From Chthoniobacterales bacterium (GTDB lineage: Bacteria > Verrucomicrobiota > Verrucomicrobiia > Chthoniobacterales > UBA10450), in contig JACDCC010000068.1 of NCBI GenBank assembly GCA_013694595.1, positions 1 through 32,315 on the forward strand: a stretch of 32,315 nucleotides of DNA, given 5' to 3'. The notes beneath the pieces were generated by a model that saw nothing but the letters and a program-made list of their open reading frames with translations, was not told the DNA's origin and did no database searches. Of this stretch, positions 16,078 to 26,004 are shown one piece after another. Numbering within the stretch: the first letter of the stretch is position 1; every line of letters begins with the position of its first letter. Position numbers and translations under genes: made by a program.

Positions 16078-17622
16078 ATGAACAACACGCCCAGCGCGGA
16101 GGTCGCGCCTGCGACTTTCGCGAACACAGCTTCGCGTTGGGATCTGCCGCTGCGCATTGTAGCGCTGGCGGTGTGGCTTGGCTTCGTGCTTTTCTGCGTC
16201 GGGCTCGTGGTGTCTCACGGCATCTGCTGCGCCGACGACGCGTGGTTCGCGATCATCGCGAAGTCAGTTGCTCGCGGCCTTGGCTACGCCACCACGTTTG
16301 CGAAAGACGTCGAGGCGTTACAGCCGATCCTCTTTAATCCCACCACTGGCACCGGGCCGGCGCTGATCCTGCCGTGCGCGGTCGCGATCAAGCTGTTCGG
16401 CGTTGGCGATCTCGTGCCCGGGCTGACGGCTGTCGTGTGCTGGGCTGGAGCGTTGACTGCACTGTTGCTGCTTCTCAGCCGACACACGGACGGTGGGTCG
16501 CTGCTTCTCGGCGTCGCGTCGTTCTGCTTCGCGGTGTTTGGCACGTTCGCATACCACTTCGAGCAATGGTTCGCGTTCATCGGCGAAGTGCCGGCAGCCG
16601 CGCTGCTATTGGTCGCGCATTGGTTGATCGCGGCAGAGAAGTTCGGGCATCGGGCCGTCTTCCTGTCTGGCCTCTGCATGGGCCTGGCGGTGCAGACGAA
16701 ATACCAGGCGGTGATCGCGACAGCGGGTGCGTTCATCATCTTCGTGCTGCAGCTGAAACGCTGCGGAGGCGGCTGGCGCGATGCGGGTCGGATGGTAGCC
16801 CTCCTTCTCGCGGGGTGCGCGCTTCCGACTGCTCTTTTCGAACTCTACAAACTTTCGCAGCTTGGCTTAGACGGGTACGGGCGGAACTGGCAGGAGTTTC
16901 TCGTCGCCTCACGCGAGATGGGGATGCAATCGGGTGCGGGGGTGACGATGCAGCTGCTGCAGGAGCGGATGGCAGTGCTGTACGACCGGTTCGCGCTGCG
17001 GTGGTGGGGGGTGCTCGGCGTCATCGCCGTGGCTGCTGTTCTCTTCTGGCGGAGCGCGGCAGAGCGTTGGCGGATGTTTTTTACGGCGCTGGCGCTGTCG
17101 GTGCTTGTCTCCGGCGTCTACTGGGCCGCGTTGTCGGTCGGCCGGCCCCGCTACGCGATCACGACCATTACGATGATATGCTTTCTTTTTGCGGTGCCGG
17201 TATTCGGAGTTGTGCGCGTGTGGCAAAAACTGCTCTGCACCGCGCTCGCTGCCGTCATTCTGAGCACCGGGATTCAGCGCGCGTCGTACGTGCTGAAGCT
17301 GGCTGACCGCGGGCTGTTCCGTCCTTCAAGTGAACGCCTCGCGCGTGCCGGGCTGGTGGACCGGATCCAAAGCATCCAGGCACGCGAGCCGGTGCAGCTG
17401 GCCTCGCGCTACTGGGGTTCGTTCGCGGACATAGAATTTCTTCTCCCGCAAAGCATGAACTTCCGTCGCATCGAGAGCGTGGAAGGGGACCCGCGCAAGA
17501 AGCTGATCCTCATCAACAGCCGCTTCAATGAGCTGAGCGATTATGGAATCGTGAGCGCACGGCAGCGCGCAAGCTCGGTCTTGTTTTCGGGCGGTCCATA
17601 CGAACTGCTCGAAGTGCCGTAG
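16078..17622 (+). CDS. Polytopic GT-C-like membrane glycosyltransferase (ArnT/PMT-like)
   Basis: The 514-residue protein has about ten to twelve hydrophobic segments and a short soluble C-terminal part. After the first membrane segment comes the acidic pair ADDAWFAIIAKS, in the place where GT-C enzymes of the ArnT and protein-mannosyltransferase type carry their catalytic acidic residue in the first periplasmic loop. NPTTGTGPALILP follows, as in that group. Such enzymes take sugars from a polyprenyl phosphate donor at the periplasmic face. The exact donor and acceptor are unknown. The open frame extends upstream to a TTG at 15862, but that extension is Ala/Arg-rich and unlike a membrane protein, so the ATG at 16078 is preferred. 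The methyltransferase gene starts only 36 bases downstream, suggesting co-transcription. Confidence 0.75.
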   Translation: MNNTPSAEVAPATFANTASRWDLPLRIVALAVWLGFVLFCVGLVVSHGICCADDAWFAIIAKSVARGLGYATTFAKDVEALQPILFNPTTGTGPALILPCAVAIKLFGVGDLVPGLTAVVCWAGALTALLLLLSRHTDGGSLLLGVASFCFAVFGTFAYHFEQWFAFIGEVPAAALLLVAHWLIAAEKFGHRAVFLSGLCMGLAVQTKYQAVIATAGAFIIFVLQLKRCGGGWRDAGRMVALLLAGCALPTALFELYKLSQLGLDGYGRNWQEFLVASREMGMQSGAGVTMQLLQERMAVLYDRFALRWWGVLGVIAVAAVLFWRSAAERWRMFFTALALSVLVSGVYWAALSVGRPRYAITTITMICFLFAVPVFGVVRVWQKLLCTALAAVILSTGIQRASYVLKLADRGLFRPSSERLARAGLVDRIQSIQAREPVQLASRYWGSFADIEFLLPQSMNFRRIESVEGDPRKKLILINSRFNELSDYGIVSARQRASSVLFSGGPYELLEVP

Positions 17623-17658
17623 AAGCGCGGCAGGAGCGCGAACGTCGCGCAAGTATTT

Positions 17659-19368
17659 GTGATTGGTCGCGCGTCGGATTACTGCATAGCCGTGCCGGAG
17701 CCCGGGAATGGTGATGCGCCGCAGTTTTATGTGCCAGGGCACTTCTATTCGCCTGTTCCAAATCGCGCAGATATCCGGCGCGCCCTCGACGCAACGCAGC
17801 AGCCGGCCGAGATTTCCGCGATCGATTTTCGCGAATCCGAGCAGCTCGAGCTGCTCGAGCGGCTGAAGGTTTACTACCCGGAAGTGCCGTTCCCGGAGCA
17901 GGCGACCTCGGATTTCCGGTTTACGTTCGACAATCCCTCATACTCGTGGTGCGACGCGATCATGCTCTTCTCGATGCTCCGAGAGCTGCGCCCGCGGCGG
18001 ATCATCGAGGTGGGCTCCGGTTATACCTCGGGTTTGATGCTGGACGTGAACGACCGCTTTTTTGACTCGAAGATCGACTGCACGTTCGTCGAGCCATATC
18101 CGAATCTGCTGCTCTGGCTCCTGCGACCTGACGAACTGAAGCGCGTCACGATCATCCCGACCACGATGCAGGAAGTCGATACCGACATCTTCCGCACCCT
18201 CCGCGCAGGGGACGTTTTGTTCATCGATTCGAGCCACGTCGTGAAAGCCGGCAGCGACGTCTACGCGCTGTTGTTCAATGTGCTGCCCGTGCTCGCGCGC
18301 GGCGTCGTTATCCACTTCCACGACATTTTCGATCGATTCGAGTACCCCGCCGAATGGCTGGAGAAGGGCTTCGGGTGGAACGAGCAGTACGTGCTCCGCG
18401 CGTTCCTGCAGTTTAACAGCGACTTCAAGATCAAGCTGTACACCGGCCGCATGATCGCGCGACACCGCGACTGGTTCGCGCGCTGGATGCCGAATTGCCT
18501 GCGGAATCCCGGCGGGCATATCTGGATCGAGCGCACGGGAGGCGGTGAAAACATCGGGTCGAGCGGACAAGCGGACGCTCCGCGACTCGCTGCGCCGAGC
18601 GCGCGACCACTGCGGTTTCGCTGCAACATCTGTGGCGAGCACAACACGGCCATACTCGACGATTTGCAGCGGGAGAAGCCGACGTGCACGACGTGTGGTT
18701 CGACAGCGCGGGCGCGAGCGATCATCCGCGCGCTCTCGGTGGAGCTATTCCGTGGCGAGAGTGAAGCGTTACCCGATTGGCCGCTTTGGAAAGAGGTGAG
18801 TGGCCTCGGAATGACGGACTGGGAAGGCTACGCGGCGCGGCTGGCGGAAAAATTCAGTTACACGAATACCTTCCTGCACAAAGAGCCGTGGCTCGATGTC
18901 GCTGCGGAGGAAGTTCCTGCACATTGGATCGAGTCCTGCGATTTCGTCATCTCGTCGGAAGTGCTCGAGCACGTGTTGCCGCCGGTGAGCCGGGCGTTCC
19001 AGAACGTGTACAACATTTTGAAACCTGGTGGCGTTCTCATCTTAACGGTCCCGTACGGTCTGATGCCGGACACGCAGGAGCACTTCTCGGATCTATACGA
19101 CTTCCAGATCGTAGAGGACAGAGGCACAAGCGTGCTGCGGAACACCACGCGAGAAGGCGAAGTTCAGGAGTTTCGAAATCTGGTGTTTCACGGCGGACCG
19201 GGGTCAACTCTTGAGATGCGAGTGTTCTCGGAAAACGCCCTCGTCCGGCTTTTGCGCGAGGCAGGCTTCGAAGAGATAAAGGTCCACCGCAAACCCGATA
19301 TCGTTCACGGCGTCTGGTGGCCTGAGCCATGGTCGCTGCCGATTTCTGCGCGTAAACCGCGCGCGTAG
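17659..19368 (+). CDS. Double methyltransferase fused through a zinc ribbon
   Basis: The 569-residue product joins two class I SAM methyltransferase-like units. Unit one (about 70-295) has motif I EVGSGYTSG near residues 117-125 and resembles the Methyltransf_24 group (FIDSSHVVKAGSDV, VIHFHDIFD). A treble-clef type ribbon follows at 322-346, CxxC-x17-CxxC (CNIC ... CTTC). Unit two (about 350-569) has SSEVLEHV and LKPGGVLILTVPYG, typical of Methyltransf_11, but the usual glycine-rich motif I is hard to see. The likely job is methylation of sugars or lipid carriers in the glycan pathway; the substrate is unknown. The start is a GTG without a clear Shine-Dalgarno site and so is uncertain. The gene converges with the one ending at 19397. 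Confidence 0.8.
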   Translation: MIGRASDYCIAVPEPGNGDAPQFYVPGHFYSPVPNRADIRRALDATQQPAEISAIDFRESEQLELLERLKVYYPEVPFPEQATSDFRFTFDNPSYSWCDAIMLFSMLRELRPRRIIEVGSGYTSGLMLDVNDRFFDSKIDCTFVEPYPNLLLWLLRPDELKRVTIIPTTMQEVDTDIFRTLRAGDVLFIDSSHVVKAGSDVYALLFNVLPVLARGVVIHFHDIFDRFEYPAEWLEKGFGWNEQYVLRAFLQFNSDFKIKLYTGRMIARHRDWFARWMPNCLRNPGGHIWIERTGGGENIGSSGQADAPRLAAPSARPLRFRCNICGEHNTAILDDLQREKPTCTTCGSTARARAIIRALSVELFRGESEALPDWPLWKEVSGLGMTDWEGYAARLAEKFSYTNTFLHKEPWLDVAAEEVPAHWIESCDFVISSEVLEHVLPPVSRAFQNVYNILKPGGVLILTVPYGLMPDTQEHFSDLYDFQIVEDRGTSVLRNTTREGEVQEFRNLVFHGGPGSTLEMRVFSENALVRLLREAGFEEIKVHRKPDIVHGVWWPEPWSLPISARKPRA

Positions 19369-19396
19369 CTAACTAGCTTCGCGCTGAGACGCGTTC

Positions 19397-21322
19397 TTAC
19401 TGCGCTTGCTCGAACGAAAAGTCGCGCAGCGCGATCCAGTCTGCAGTGGAGTCGCCGCTTTTTGAAAAAACCTTCACGTCCAGGTGTGTTGCGCCCGTGG
19501 GAAGTGGCAGGTCAAACTCACGCCACCGTGGCTCCTCCGTGCGGGCGAGCGGCAGGATTGTTTTCTCCAGGATGGGCTGCGCGCCAGCGTCGCTCCGCGC
19601 CTTGATCTCGATATCGACGCCATCTCCCATCGCGTACACGTGCGACAGCGAAACCCGCAGCGCTTTCGCTGACGGCGGCGCCGCGACGGTGAACTCAACG
19701 GTCGAAACGACGATCACTGCGGGTTCGCCGTCCACAGGCATCGAGAAAACCGGAGTCTTCGTCGGTGTGGCCAATCCTTCGACCGGCGCAAATGTCTGAG
19801 CCGCTGCTTCGACGACGGAGGTGTCCTTCGGCCGCCAATCCAGCCGTTGAACGTTCGTACTCTGCGCGGTCGTGAAGCTGCGCGTCTGCGGCCGATACTC
19901 GAGCACGAATGCGCTGGCGTTCGCCTCTGTCGCAGTCGGGCCACTGGCGAATTCGACAGGCGGCAGGCGGTAATACTGCGCGAATGTGCCGCCCATAAAG
20001 ATCCAGCCAGCATCTGCGACGCCGCCTCGCACCAGGATCTCCTCCGAATTGCGCGCGGCCGGGGAGTTCGCCACCGCGGTGTAGAAGTTGTTAGCCACAC
20101 GGTAAGCCTCTATCCCGAAAAAGGCTTCATACCGCTGCTTCAGATGCAGCTCACGTGCGACCGAAAGCAGCACGAGCGCCGCGACTGCAAACCGCGCCCA
20201 TTGCGACGTGCGGTCCACTGATCGGAGCGGTTCCGCAAGGAACAGAATGAGCACTACGTACGGCGAGTAGAGCCAGCGGAATTCCTGACGAAAGGTGACG
20301 CTCGCCGCCAGCAGCAGCACAACAATGCTCATCGTGTAGAAGATTGCTGCCGCGAGCGTGTGGCGGTCGCGCGTCCGGCGGGAGATCAGCTGTGCCGCAA
20401 ACAACCCGAGCAGCAGGCAGGACATCGCAGCGGCGCCTATCGACACAGCCTGCACCCACCCGGGCGCATCGAAGAAATCCTGGACTGAAAGGTAAGCGGG
20501 ACCGCGATTGACGCCAAACAGACTCGCGAGGCCGCGCCAGAAGAACGAGAGCACCTGCGGGACATTGAACTCAAGTCGCTGTGTCTCTGTGCCGACGAGA
20601 ACCGGCGTGCTGAACCACAGCTTTTTGACAGCGATATTCGCCACGCCAGACAACGCGACACCGCCCGCAAGCGCCACGGCGAATGTGCGATGTCCGCGCA
20701 GGTTCCAGATGGCGAGAAAGAGAAGAGGCGCGGCGAGCACCAGATACCGCTCGTGGATGTGGATGATGCTGAGGAAGAGAACCGAAAGCGCAATCGAGCG
20801 TGCGACGGTCGGCCGCTCAATACTTACACGCGAGAGGGCCATGATCCCGAGCAGAGCTGAGATACCGACCCCCTCCATCAGCGCCTGCTCGTGCATGTAG
20901 AGGTATGTTGCAAACCGCGTCAGGGTCGCGGCGACCGTGAGGCCGAGCGCCGCAGCGGCACCTACGCCGAGGAGGCGATTAAGGATCGCGAACAATCCGA
21001 CCGCGTTCAGAGCGTGAATACCGACACTGACAGCGGCGACTCGATCGTAGTCTCCGCCTGTTAGCCGTGCGACGCACACGTCGAGGACTGCGGTGATGGG
21101 GCGGAACTTGAACGCGGTCAACATCCCGTCGATCAACACCTTCACGCCCCCGTCAGCCGCGGCAAACAGACGCAAGTCATCGCCAGCGAACACTTCAAAC
21201 TGAAGCGGCTGATACCAGCCCTCGATTGCGAGCCACGCAAGCAGGCCGCTGACGAACAGCAGCAGCGTTGCCTCCGCCGCTCGGCCGGGTTTGTGACTGC
21301 CCGGGGATGGCTTCGCGTTCAC
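19397..21322 (-). CDS. Polytopic GT-C-like membrane protein with C-terminal beta domain
   Basis: The 641-residue protein starts with a short polar tail, followed by about ten to eleven hydrophobic segments to around residue 400. The first extracytoplasmic loop has the acidic pair AGDDLRLF, comparable to the catalytic acidic position of GT-C enzymes. The last 240 residues are soluble; the final stretch (WREFDLPLPTGATHLDVKVF ... DWIALRDFSF) reads like a jelly-roll carbohydrate-binding domain. It is probably an integral membrane glycosyltransferase acting on a lipid-linked sugar, but no family is certain. The start is a GTG. A lipoprotein gene lies 79 bases upstream on the same strand. It converges with the double methyltransferase with a 28-base gap. 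Confidence 0.7.
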   Translation of the reverse strand: MNAKPSPGSHKPGRAAEATLLLFVSGLLAWLAIEGWYQPLQFEVFAGDDLRLFAAADGGVKVLIDGMLTAFKFRPITAVLDVCVARLTGGDYDRVAAVSVGIHALNAVGLFAILNRLLGVGAAAALGLTVAATLTRFATYLYMHEQALMEGVGISALLGIMALSRVSIERPTVARSIALSVLFLSIIHIHERYLVLAAPLLFLAIWNLRGHRTFAVALAGGVALSGVANIAVKKLWFSTPVLVGTETQRLEFNVPQVLSFFWRGLASLFGVNRGPAYLSVQDFFDAPGWVQAVSIGAAAMSCLLLGLFAAQLISRRTRDRHTLAAAIFYTMSIVVLLLAASVTFRQEFRWLYSPYVVLILFLAEPLRSVDRTSQWARFAVAALVLLSVARELHLKQRYEAFFGIEAYRVANNFYTAVANSPAARNSEEILVRGGVADAGWIFMGGTFAQYYRLPPVEFASGPTATEANASAFVLEYRPQTRSFTTAQSTNVQRLDWRPKDTSVVEAAAQTFAPVEGLATPTKTPVFSMPVDGEPAVIVVSTVEFTVAAPPSAKALRVSLSHVYAMGDGVDIEIKARSDAGAQPILEKTILPLARTEEPRWREFDLPLPTGATHLDVKVFSKSGDSTADWIALRDFSFEQAQ

Positions 21323-21401
21323 CTGGGATGAGGAGCCGGACTCACAACATTCGACGCCGCAGGCATCCAGCCGCCGCGCGAGAAGCAGAGTCTGCCGCCG
21401 A

Positions 21402-21884
21402 TTACGGGCGCGTTACGGTGACTTGGGCAAGGATGTCCTTGCGGTCAGTGCCTGAATAGAGTCGAAACTCGAAGTTCGCACCGCTGGCGATCCATGGCGC
21501 TTCGGCAGATCCCTTCGGACCGCGGCCGAAGAGCTTCTCGTTTTTGCCGTCGAAGACGTAAATTTCGCCAGCCGCCGGCGTGGCAGTGTCCCAGATGATG
21601 GTCGTCTTCCCGGGGCCGGCGCCTGCGGGAACCGGGTTAGGCTCCGCACGGATGAAAGCCTGCGTGAGGGGAGGCGTAGCAGTTGTTCCGCTTGTCCCCG
21701 TGCTCGCGTCAGCAGGGGTCGGGCTCGCTGCGGCAGCCGCGACGGTTTCGGCTGGGCTGGCTGACGGATCGGCGGCGGTGGTCGTCTGATCGCAACCGGC
21801 TACCAGAAGGCAGACGAGTGCGAAACAGCTAAACGTACCGGCGGGTTTTCTTGCACGTACTACCTCATATCTCGAAATTTCCAT
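21402..21884 (-). CDS. Small lipoprotein with Thr/Ala/Pro-rich linker
   Basis: The 160-residue product has a signal peptide ending in the lipobox VAGC, so Cys31 is the predicted lipidation site. A long linker rich in Ala, Ser, Thr and Pro (about 32-72) leads to a small domain of about 85 residues with AEPNPVPAGAG, TTIIWDT and EIYVFDGK, ending AQVTVTRP. The PNPV..G.G.TTI.W motif is a beta-sandwich signature I associate with envelope proteins of glycan loci, but this is recognition rather than proof. It is not related in sequence to the lipoproteins at 7654 and 15277. It lies immediately upstream of the GT-C-like gene at 21322 and downstream of the GT2-GT4 gene. The open frame extends upstream to 22148, overlapping the GT gene, so the ATG at 21884 is preferred. 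Confidence 0.78.
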   Translation of the reverse strand: MEISRYEVVRARKPAGTFSCFALVCLLVAGCDQTTTAADPSASPAETVAAAAASPTPADASTGTSGTTATPPLTQAFIRAEPNPVPAGAGPGKTTIIWDTATPAAGEIYVFDGKNEKLFGRGPKGSAEAPWIASGANFEFRLYSGTDRKDILAQVTVTRP

Positions 21885-21969
21885 GATCGCGGAACGGAAA
21901 CCACATACGGCCGTGTTGCAAGGCCTTTTTCCGCCGCCTCGGGCAGGCCGGCGGAACTTCACGAGACTT

Positions 21970-24615
21970 TTAGCCGTTCGCGGGAGCGGCGGGAATGACG
22001 ATTCGCAGCAGCTCTTCAACCTGGCGTTTCGCACACGCCATCGAGAAATGCTCCTCGATGTTCCGCAGACCGTTACGCGACAAGCGTTGCCATAAGTCGG
22101 CGTCGCGGTGAAGGGCGACGATATGAGCTGCAAACGCTGCCGGCTCATCAGCGATCAGGATCGTTTCGTTGTCCCGCAGGTGCATGCCTTCCGCACCGAT
22201 CGCGGTGGAAACCACCGGAACGCCGAAGCTCATGCTCTGGTTGATCTTTCCCTTCACGCCAGCGCCGAACCGGAGCGGGGCAACCGACAACAGGCAGGAC
22301 TCAAACAGCGGTATCACGTCCTCGACATAGCCTTGTGTGATGATGTGCTCGCTGGCGAGCGCGCGTATCGCGGGCGGCATTTTGCTGCCAATGATGTGCA
22401 ATCTAGTTTGCGGCAACTGTTGAACGACCAGAGGCATGATATCCGACGCGAACCAGAGCATCGCGTCCAAGTTTGGCGTGTGTTCGAAGCCGCCGATGAA
22501 CACGAAATCGCCGCGGCTCTCGAACGGCGGAATGAAAGACCGGACGCTATGGATGTTTGAGACGACAGCGATGTGCTGCCCGGGCAGCTTCTCTGCGAGT
22601 ACTTCGCGCTCCTCCGGGCTGACGACGATGATCGCATCGGAGTGCCGCGCGAGCTGCAGCTCGGTAGCCTCCATCTCCGCCGCCTTTCGACGCAACAAGT
22701 CGTCGCCTGACAGTTCGGCTTCACGCCGCTGACGGACGAAGTGCAGATCGACCGTATCGTAGATCACCGGAGTTTCTGGCGCCTGGGCGAGACAAACCGG
22801 CAGGATCGCACCCGCGACCTCGGCGCGCGACAGCATGATAAAATCGAACTCGCCCCCGCGGTTACGGAGCAGATCGTCAAAGCCGCCGATGAACGGGTCG
22901 TGCAGGTACTCGATCCCGAGACCCTGCATTGCATCGCTGTACGGCGGAACCCGCAGACGGTTGAGCGGCGCAAACGTCACCTGAAAGCCGAGCTGCTGCA
23001 GGATCTGCAGCAATGCGAGCATGCGAACCGAGCCGGAATCCTGGTCCGGCGTGAGACCCCGCGCATCAACGACCAGCGCGCGTTTTGTCACGCCGCGCTG
23101 GCTTGCCGCGCGAATCTGATCGGCACCACCTTCCGCGTGGCGGGACAGCGCTTCCTGCCACTTCGTCCGGAATTTCACCGCGTTCACCAGCTGAAACGCC
23201 TTCACGCCGCTGTCGGTGCTCGTGCCGGAGGTCTGGCCTTCGTGGTGCACGATCACCGCGAGCGGTTGGTAGTAAACCTTCAACCCAGCTTCGCGCACCG
23301 CGAAGGCAAGATCGGTGTCTTCATAATACGCCGGCGTGTAGCGTCGATCGAAGCCGCCGAGCTGATCGAAGAGCTGGCGGCGGATCAGGATGCACGCGCC
23401 CGAGCAGTAATCCACTTCGCGGAGGTAGTTGTATTGCGGCTTGTTCGGATCGTCCCACTTGCCGTAGTTCACGCCGGAGGCGTCGCGCCACATGATGCCA
23501 CCGGCCTCCTGCAGGCGGCCGTCTGGATATACCAGTTTTGCGCCGACGAGCCCGGCGTCCGCGCGGTTCTCGAACACTTGCAACATCGAGACAAGCCAAT
23601 CGCGTGTGACCTCTGTGTCGTTGTTCAGAAATAACAGGTATTCGCCACGTGCCGCGGCGGCAGCGGCGTTGCAGCTTTCGAGGAAACCGCGGTTGTAGGC
23701 GTTGCGGATCACCCGCAGCCCGCGAATCCCGGCCAAAGTGGCTGCTGTTTCCTTGTCGGAGTGATCATCCACGACGATCACTTCGTACTGCACATCGCTT
23801 GTGTGGCTCAGGATCGCGCGGAGACATGCGATCGTGACCGGCAGCTGGTTGTAGACTGGGATCAGGATCGAGACGCGCGGTGTCTCGTACTCCGGAAAGG
23901 CGAGGAGTGTTGCACGGTGCTTGTAGAGCTTCTCGATGACGGCCTCCGTGCGGCGATCCTTGACCGCGATCTCCTTGTTGAAGTCGTGGTCCAGCACCCA
24001 GCCAGACTGGAGCCGAACGCGCGCGGAGATCCGGAAGCGCCCCGGCGGCAAAGTGATCTCGCATTCGAAACCGGTGCGTTCCTGATGCGGCACGTCGGGG
24101 AATTGCCGGACAACGTCCGAGCGGGGGCGGCCATATTGCGCCGGTACCGAATACGGCCCGACTCGCACTGTCACCTGCTCGATTGGCTCCTGCGGATGCA
24201 AGACCCAACCCCACAGCATGATCCGACCCTCGGTGAACACTTCATCGAGCGGCGTATCGAAATGTCCGATCAGCGGCGATAGCTCGGAACAAAGCGTCAT
24301 CGAGGCGAGCCGCTGCCACTCGGTGCCCTTGACCGTGGCTTCCAGGTAGGCGGTGGAATAGCCCACCGGCACCCACCCATTGAACGCAAAGCCGCTTTGC
24401 CGCGCCGCTGGTACCGCCGGCATCGCGTTGCCGACGTCCACGCGTTCCAGGCCTGACTTGCAGGAAATCACATGATCGCGCGCCACCAGTCTGACAGCAG
24501 GCGGTTTGCTGGCGGTTTCGTGAACACACCATCCATATAGGTTGATGCGGCCTGCAGCCGCAAACAGCGGCGAAGGCCCGTCGACACTCCATCGCCACCG
24601 GGGAACTTCAGGCAT
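21970..24615 (-). CDS. GT2-GT4 double glycosyltransferase with tandem N-terminal beta domains
   Basis: The 881-residue protein has three parts. Residues 23-95 and 131-205 are two copies of one domain (RIxLxGWxxH ... RxDV ... PxVP ... GF), probably a beta-sandwich. Residues 246 to about 480 are a GT2 domain with [20 protein letters not shown] and [15 protein letters not shown]. Residues 511-881 are a GT4 domain with DQDSGSVRM near its start, [31 protein letters not shown] and [10 protein letters not shown]. It would add two sugars in succession from nucleotide donors at the cytoplasmic face; no membrane segment is seen. Such paired enzymes are common in O-antigen and capsule loci. The ATG has no clear Shine-Dalgarno site. 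The methyltransferase gene ends 56 bases upstream on the same strand. Confidence 0.9.
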   Translation of the reverse strand: MPEVPRWRWSVDGPSPLFAAAGRINLYGWCVHETASKPPAVRLVARDHVISCKSGLERVDVGNAMPAVPAARQSGFAFNGWVPVGYSTAYLEATVKGTEWQRLASMTLCSELSPLIGHFDTPLDEVFTEGRIMLWGWVLHPQEPIEQVTVRVGPYSVPAQYGRPRSDVVRQFPDVPHQERTGFECEITLPPGRFRISARVRLQSGWVLDHDFNKEIAVKDRRTEAVIEKLYKHRATLLAFPEYETPRVSILIPVYNQLPVTIACLRAILSHTSDVQYEVIVVDDHSDKETAATLAGIRGLRVIRNAYNRGFLESCNAAAAAARGEYLLFLNNDTEVTRDWLVSMLQVFENRADAGLVGAKLVYPDGRLQEAGGIMWRDASGVNYGKWDDPNKPQYNYLREVDYCSGACILIRRQLFDQLGGFDRRYTPAYYEDTDLAFAVREAGLKVYYQPLAVIVHHEGQTSGTSTDSGVKAFQLVNAVKFRTKWQEALSRHAEGGADQIRAASQRGVTKRALVVDARGLTPDQDSGSVRMLALLQILQQLGFQVTFAPLNRLRVPPYSDAMQGLGIEYLHDPFIGGFDDLLRNRGGEFDFIMLSRAEVAGAILPVCLAQAPETPVIYDTVDLHFVRQRREAELSGDDLLRRKAAEMEATELQLARHSDAIIVVSPEEREVLAEKLPGQHIAVVSNIHSVRSFIPPFESRGDFVFIGGFEHTPNLDAMLWFASDIMPLVVQQLPQTRLHIIGSKMPPAIRALASEHIITQGYVEDVIPLFESCLLSVAPLRFGAGVKGKINQSMSFGVPVVSTAIGAEGMHLRDNETILIADEPAAFAAHIVALHRDADLWQRLSRNGLRNIEEHFSMACAKRQVEELLRIVIPAAPANG

Positions 24616-24671
24616 GAGGGAACCCGTAATTGAGGGTGATCACGTTCTGGTGGCAGCGCTCGACAGCGGCA

Positions 24672-25856
24672 CTACGCGGGGTTCTCCTGCGGCCGTAATG
24701 ACGCGTCGGCATGCGGCTTCAACGCGTCGAGCGCCTCGTGCGCGTTGCGGAGGTCAATTCGCGCCGCTTCGAGATCCTGCTGCAGCTCCTTCAGCATCTC
24801 ACGCATCTGGTCGCGCTCCGCAGAGGCGTTCGTTGCGCGCGTTGCTGCCTCGGCCAATTGCAAAGCCATGGTATCTGGTGGGGAGATGTTACGGAGCGAC
24901 GCCTCGCGGAGGCTGAGCAGCTCCCATTGCGCGTCGAGGAGCTCGGCTGCGTCACGCTGCGATTGTTTCTCCTGTTCAACAACCTGGGTCTCCAACTCCT
25001 GCAGCCGCGCGGCTTTCTGCTCTAGCTCGCTGAGCACACGAGCAACGTCTGCGGGAGTATCAAACCGCTCCAACAGGTGCCACGTATCGGCGCTGGCGCG
25101 AAAATCCTCGAAGACGCCAAATTGAACCTGCGGCAAAGGTGAATCGGAGCACACCGCGATAGAGTAGAGGCCGCGGTGCACACCGGGATTGGCGCCCACT
25201 TCGCTGAACCCGCCGTGAAACGTCGCGGCGGCAACGCGTTCATCACTCCCGTCCGGTGCAATCCAGGATCCGCTGACCAACCGCTGCCTGCCGGTCACGC
25301 GGTGGGCGAACATTCCTCCGACCAACTTTGCGAACTCATCATGCAGGAGTTCATGCTGATGGAAGGGATTCGCAGCAGACGACACCTTGTTGTATTCAGT
25401 GCGGTCCGGGCTTGAGATAATCAGGATGCCGCCAGGCGCGAGGACACGTTTAATTTCCTGCAGGAAAACGTCGTGAGCGTCGATGTGCTCGATCGTTTCG
25501 AAGCTCGCCACGAGATCGATGCTTCCGTCCGCACAGGGAATGTCGGTGCACCCGCCTTCGACGAACCGGAGATTGCCGCGTCTATACTTTCGGTGGGCGT
25601 GTGCGACTGCGGCCGGGGCGTTATCGACGCCCAGCACTTCGGAGGCGACGCGCGCGAGCAGCCGGGAGCCGTATCCCTCACCCGAAGCGATGTCCAGCAC
25701 ACGCTTGCCAGCCGCCAGACTACACGCAATCGCGTAGCGATGTAGATGCTCGTAGGCGATCGGCTTCGCGCAGGTGGTGACGAGACGCTCGCCTGTCCAC
25801 GGCAGCGTGTCGGCTGGATCAGGCTGCTCCATGCGGTGGTTGCCAAATTCAGACAT
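24672..25856 (-). CDS. Class I SAM methyltransferase with C-terminal coiled coil
   Basis: The 394-residue product begins with LPWTGERLV and AYEHLHRYAIA, then motif I VLDIASGEGYGSR near residues 53-65, LGVDNAP, DLVASFETIEHID and VLAPGGILIISSPD, a Methyltransf_11-type core. From about residue 270 to the C-terminus it is a long charged coiled coil with two heptad blocks. A methyltransferase with a coiled-coil ruler is known from O-antigen chain-length control (WbdD-type proteins end the chain and measure it), so a capping and length-control role is an attractive inference. No kinase domain like that of WbdD is present. The ATG at 25856 has a good Shine-Dalgarno site five bases upstream and is better than the codon at 25886. 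Confidence 0.88.
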   Translation of the reverse strand: MSEFGNHRMEQPDPADTLPWTGERLVTTCAKPIAYEHLHRYAIACSLAAGKRVLDIASGEGYGSRLLARVASEVLGVDNAPAAVAHAHRKYRRGNLRFVEGGCTDIPCADGSIDLVASFETIEHIDAHDVFLQEIKRVLAPGGILIISSPDRTEYNKVSSAANPFHQHELLHDEFAKLVGGMFAHRVTGRQRLVSGSWIAPDGSDERVAAATFHGGFSEVGANPGVHRGLYSIAVCSDSPLPQVQFGVFEDFRASADTWHLLERFDTPADVARVLSELEQKAARLQELETQVVEQEKQSQRDAAELLDAQWELLSLREASLRNISPPDTMALQLAEAATRATNASAERDQMREMLKELQQDLEAARIDLRNAHEALDALKPHADASLRPQENPA

Positions 25857-25861
25857 GGGGC

Positions 25862-25867
25862 ATCCTT
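25862..25867 (-). promoter_or_regulatory. Ribosome binding site of the coiled-coil methyltransferase gene
   Basis: On the minus strand AAGGAT lies five bases before the ATG at 25856. It decides that start over an in-frame codon ten residues upstream. Confidence 0.65.
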
Positions 25868-26004
25868 TGCAAGGACATTCAATCACGGGCGACGCAGATC
25901 CGTCTCAGAGCAGTTGTGGCGGTAGACGGATGATCCGCGAGCGCCGACCGGCAAGGCTGCCGGAGAGCGGCGCCGCCAGGGATCTGGCTCGTTAATGTTC
26001 GTCC

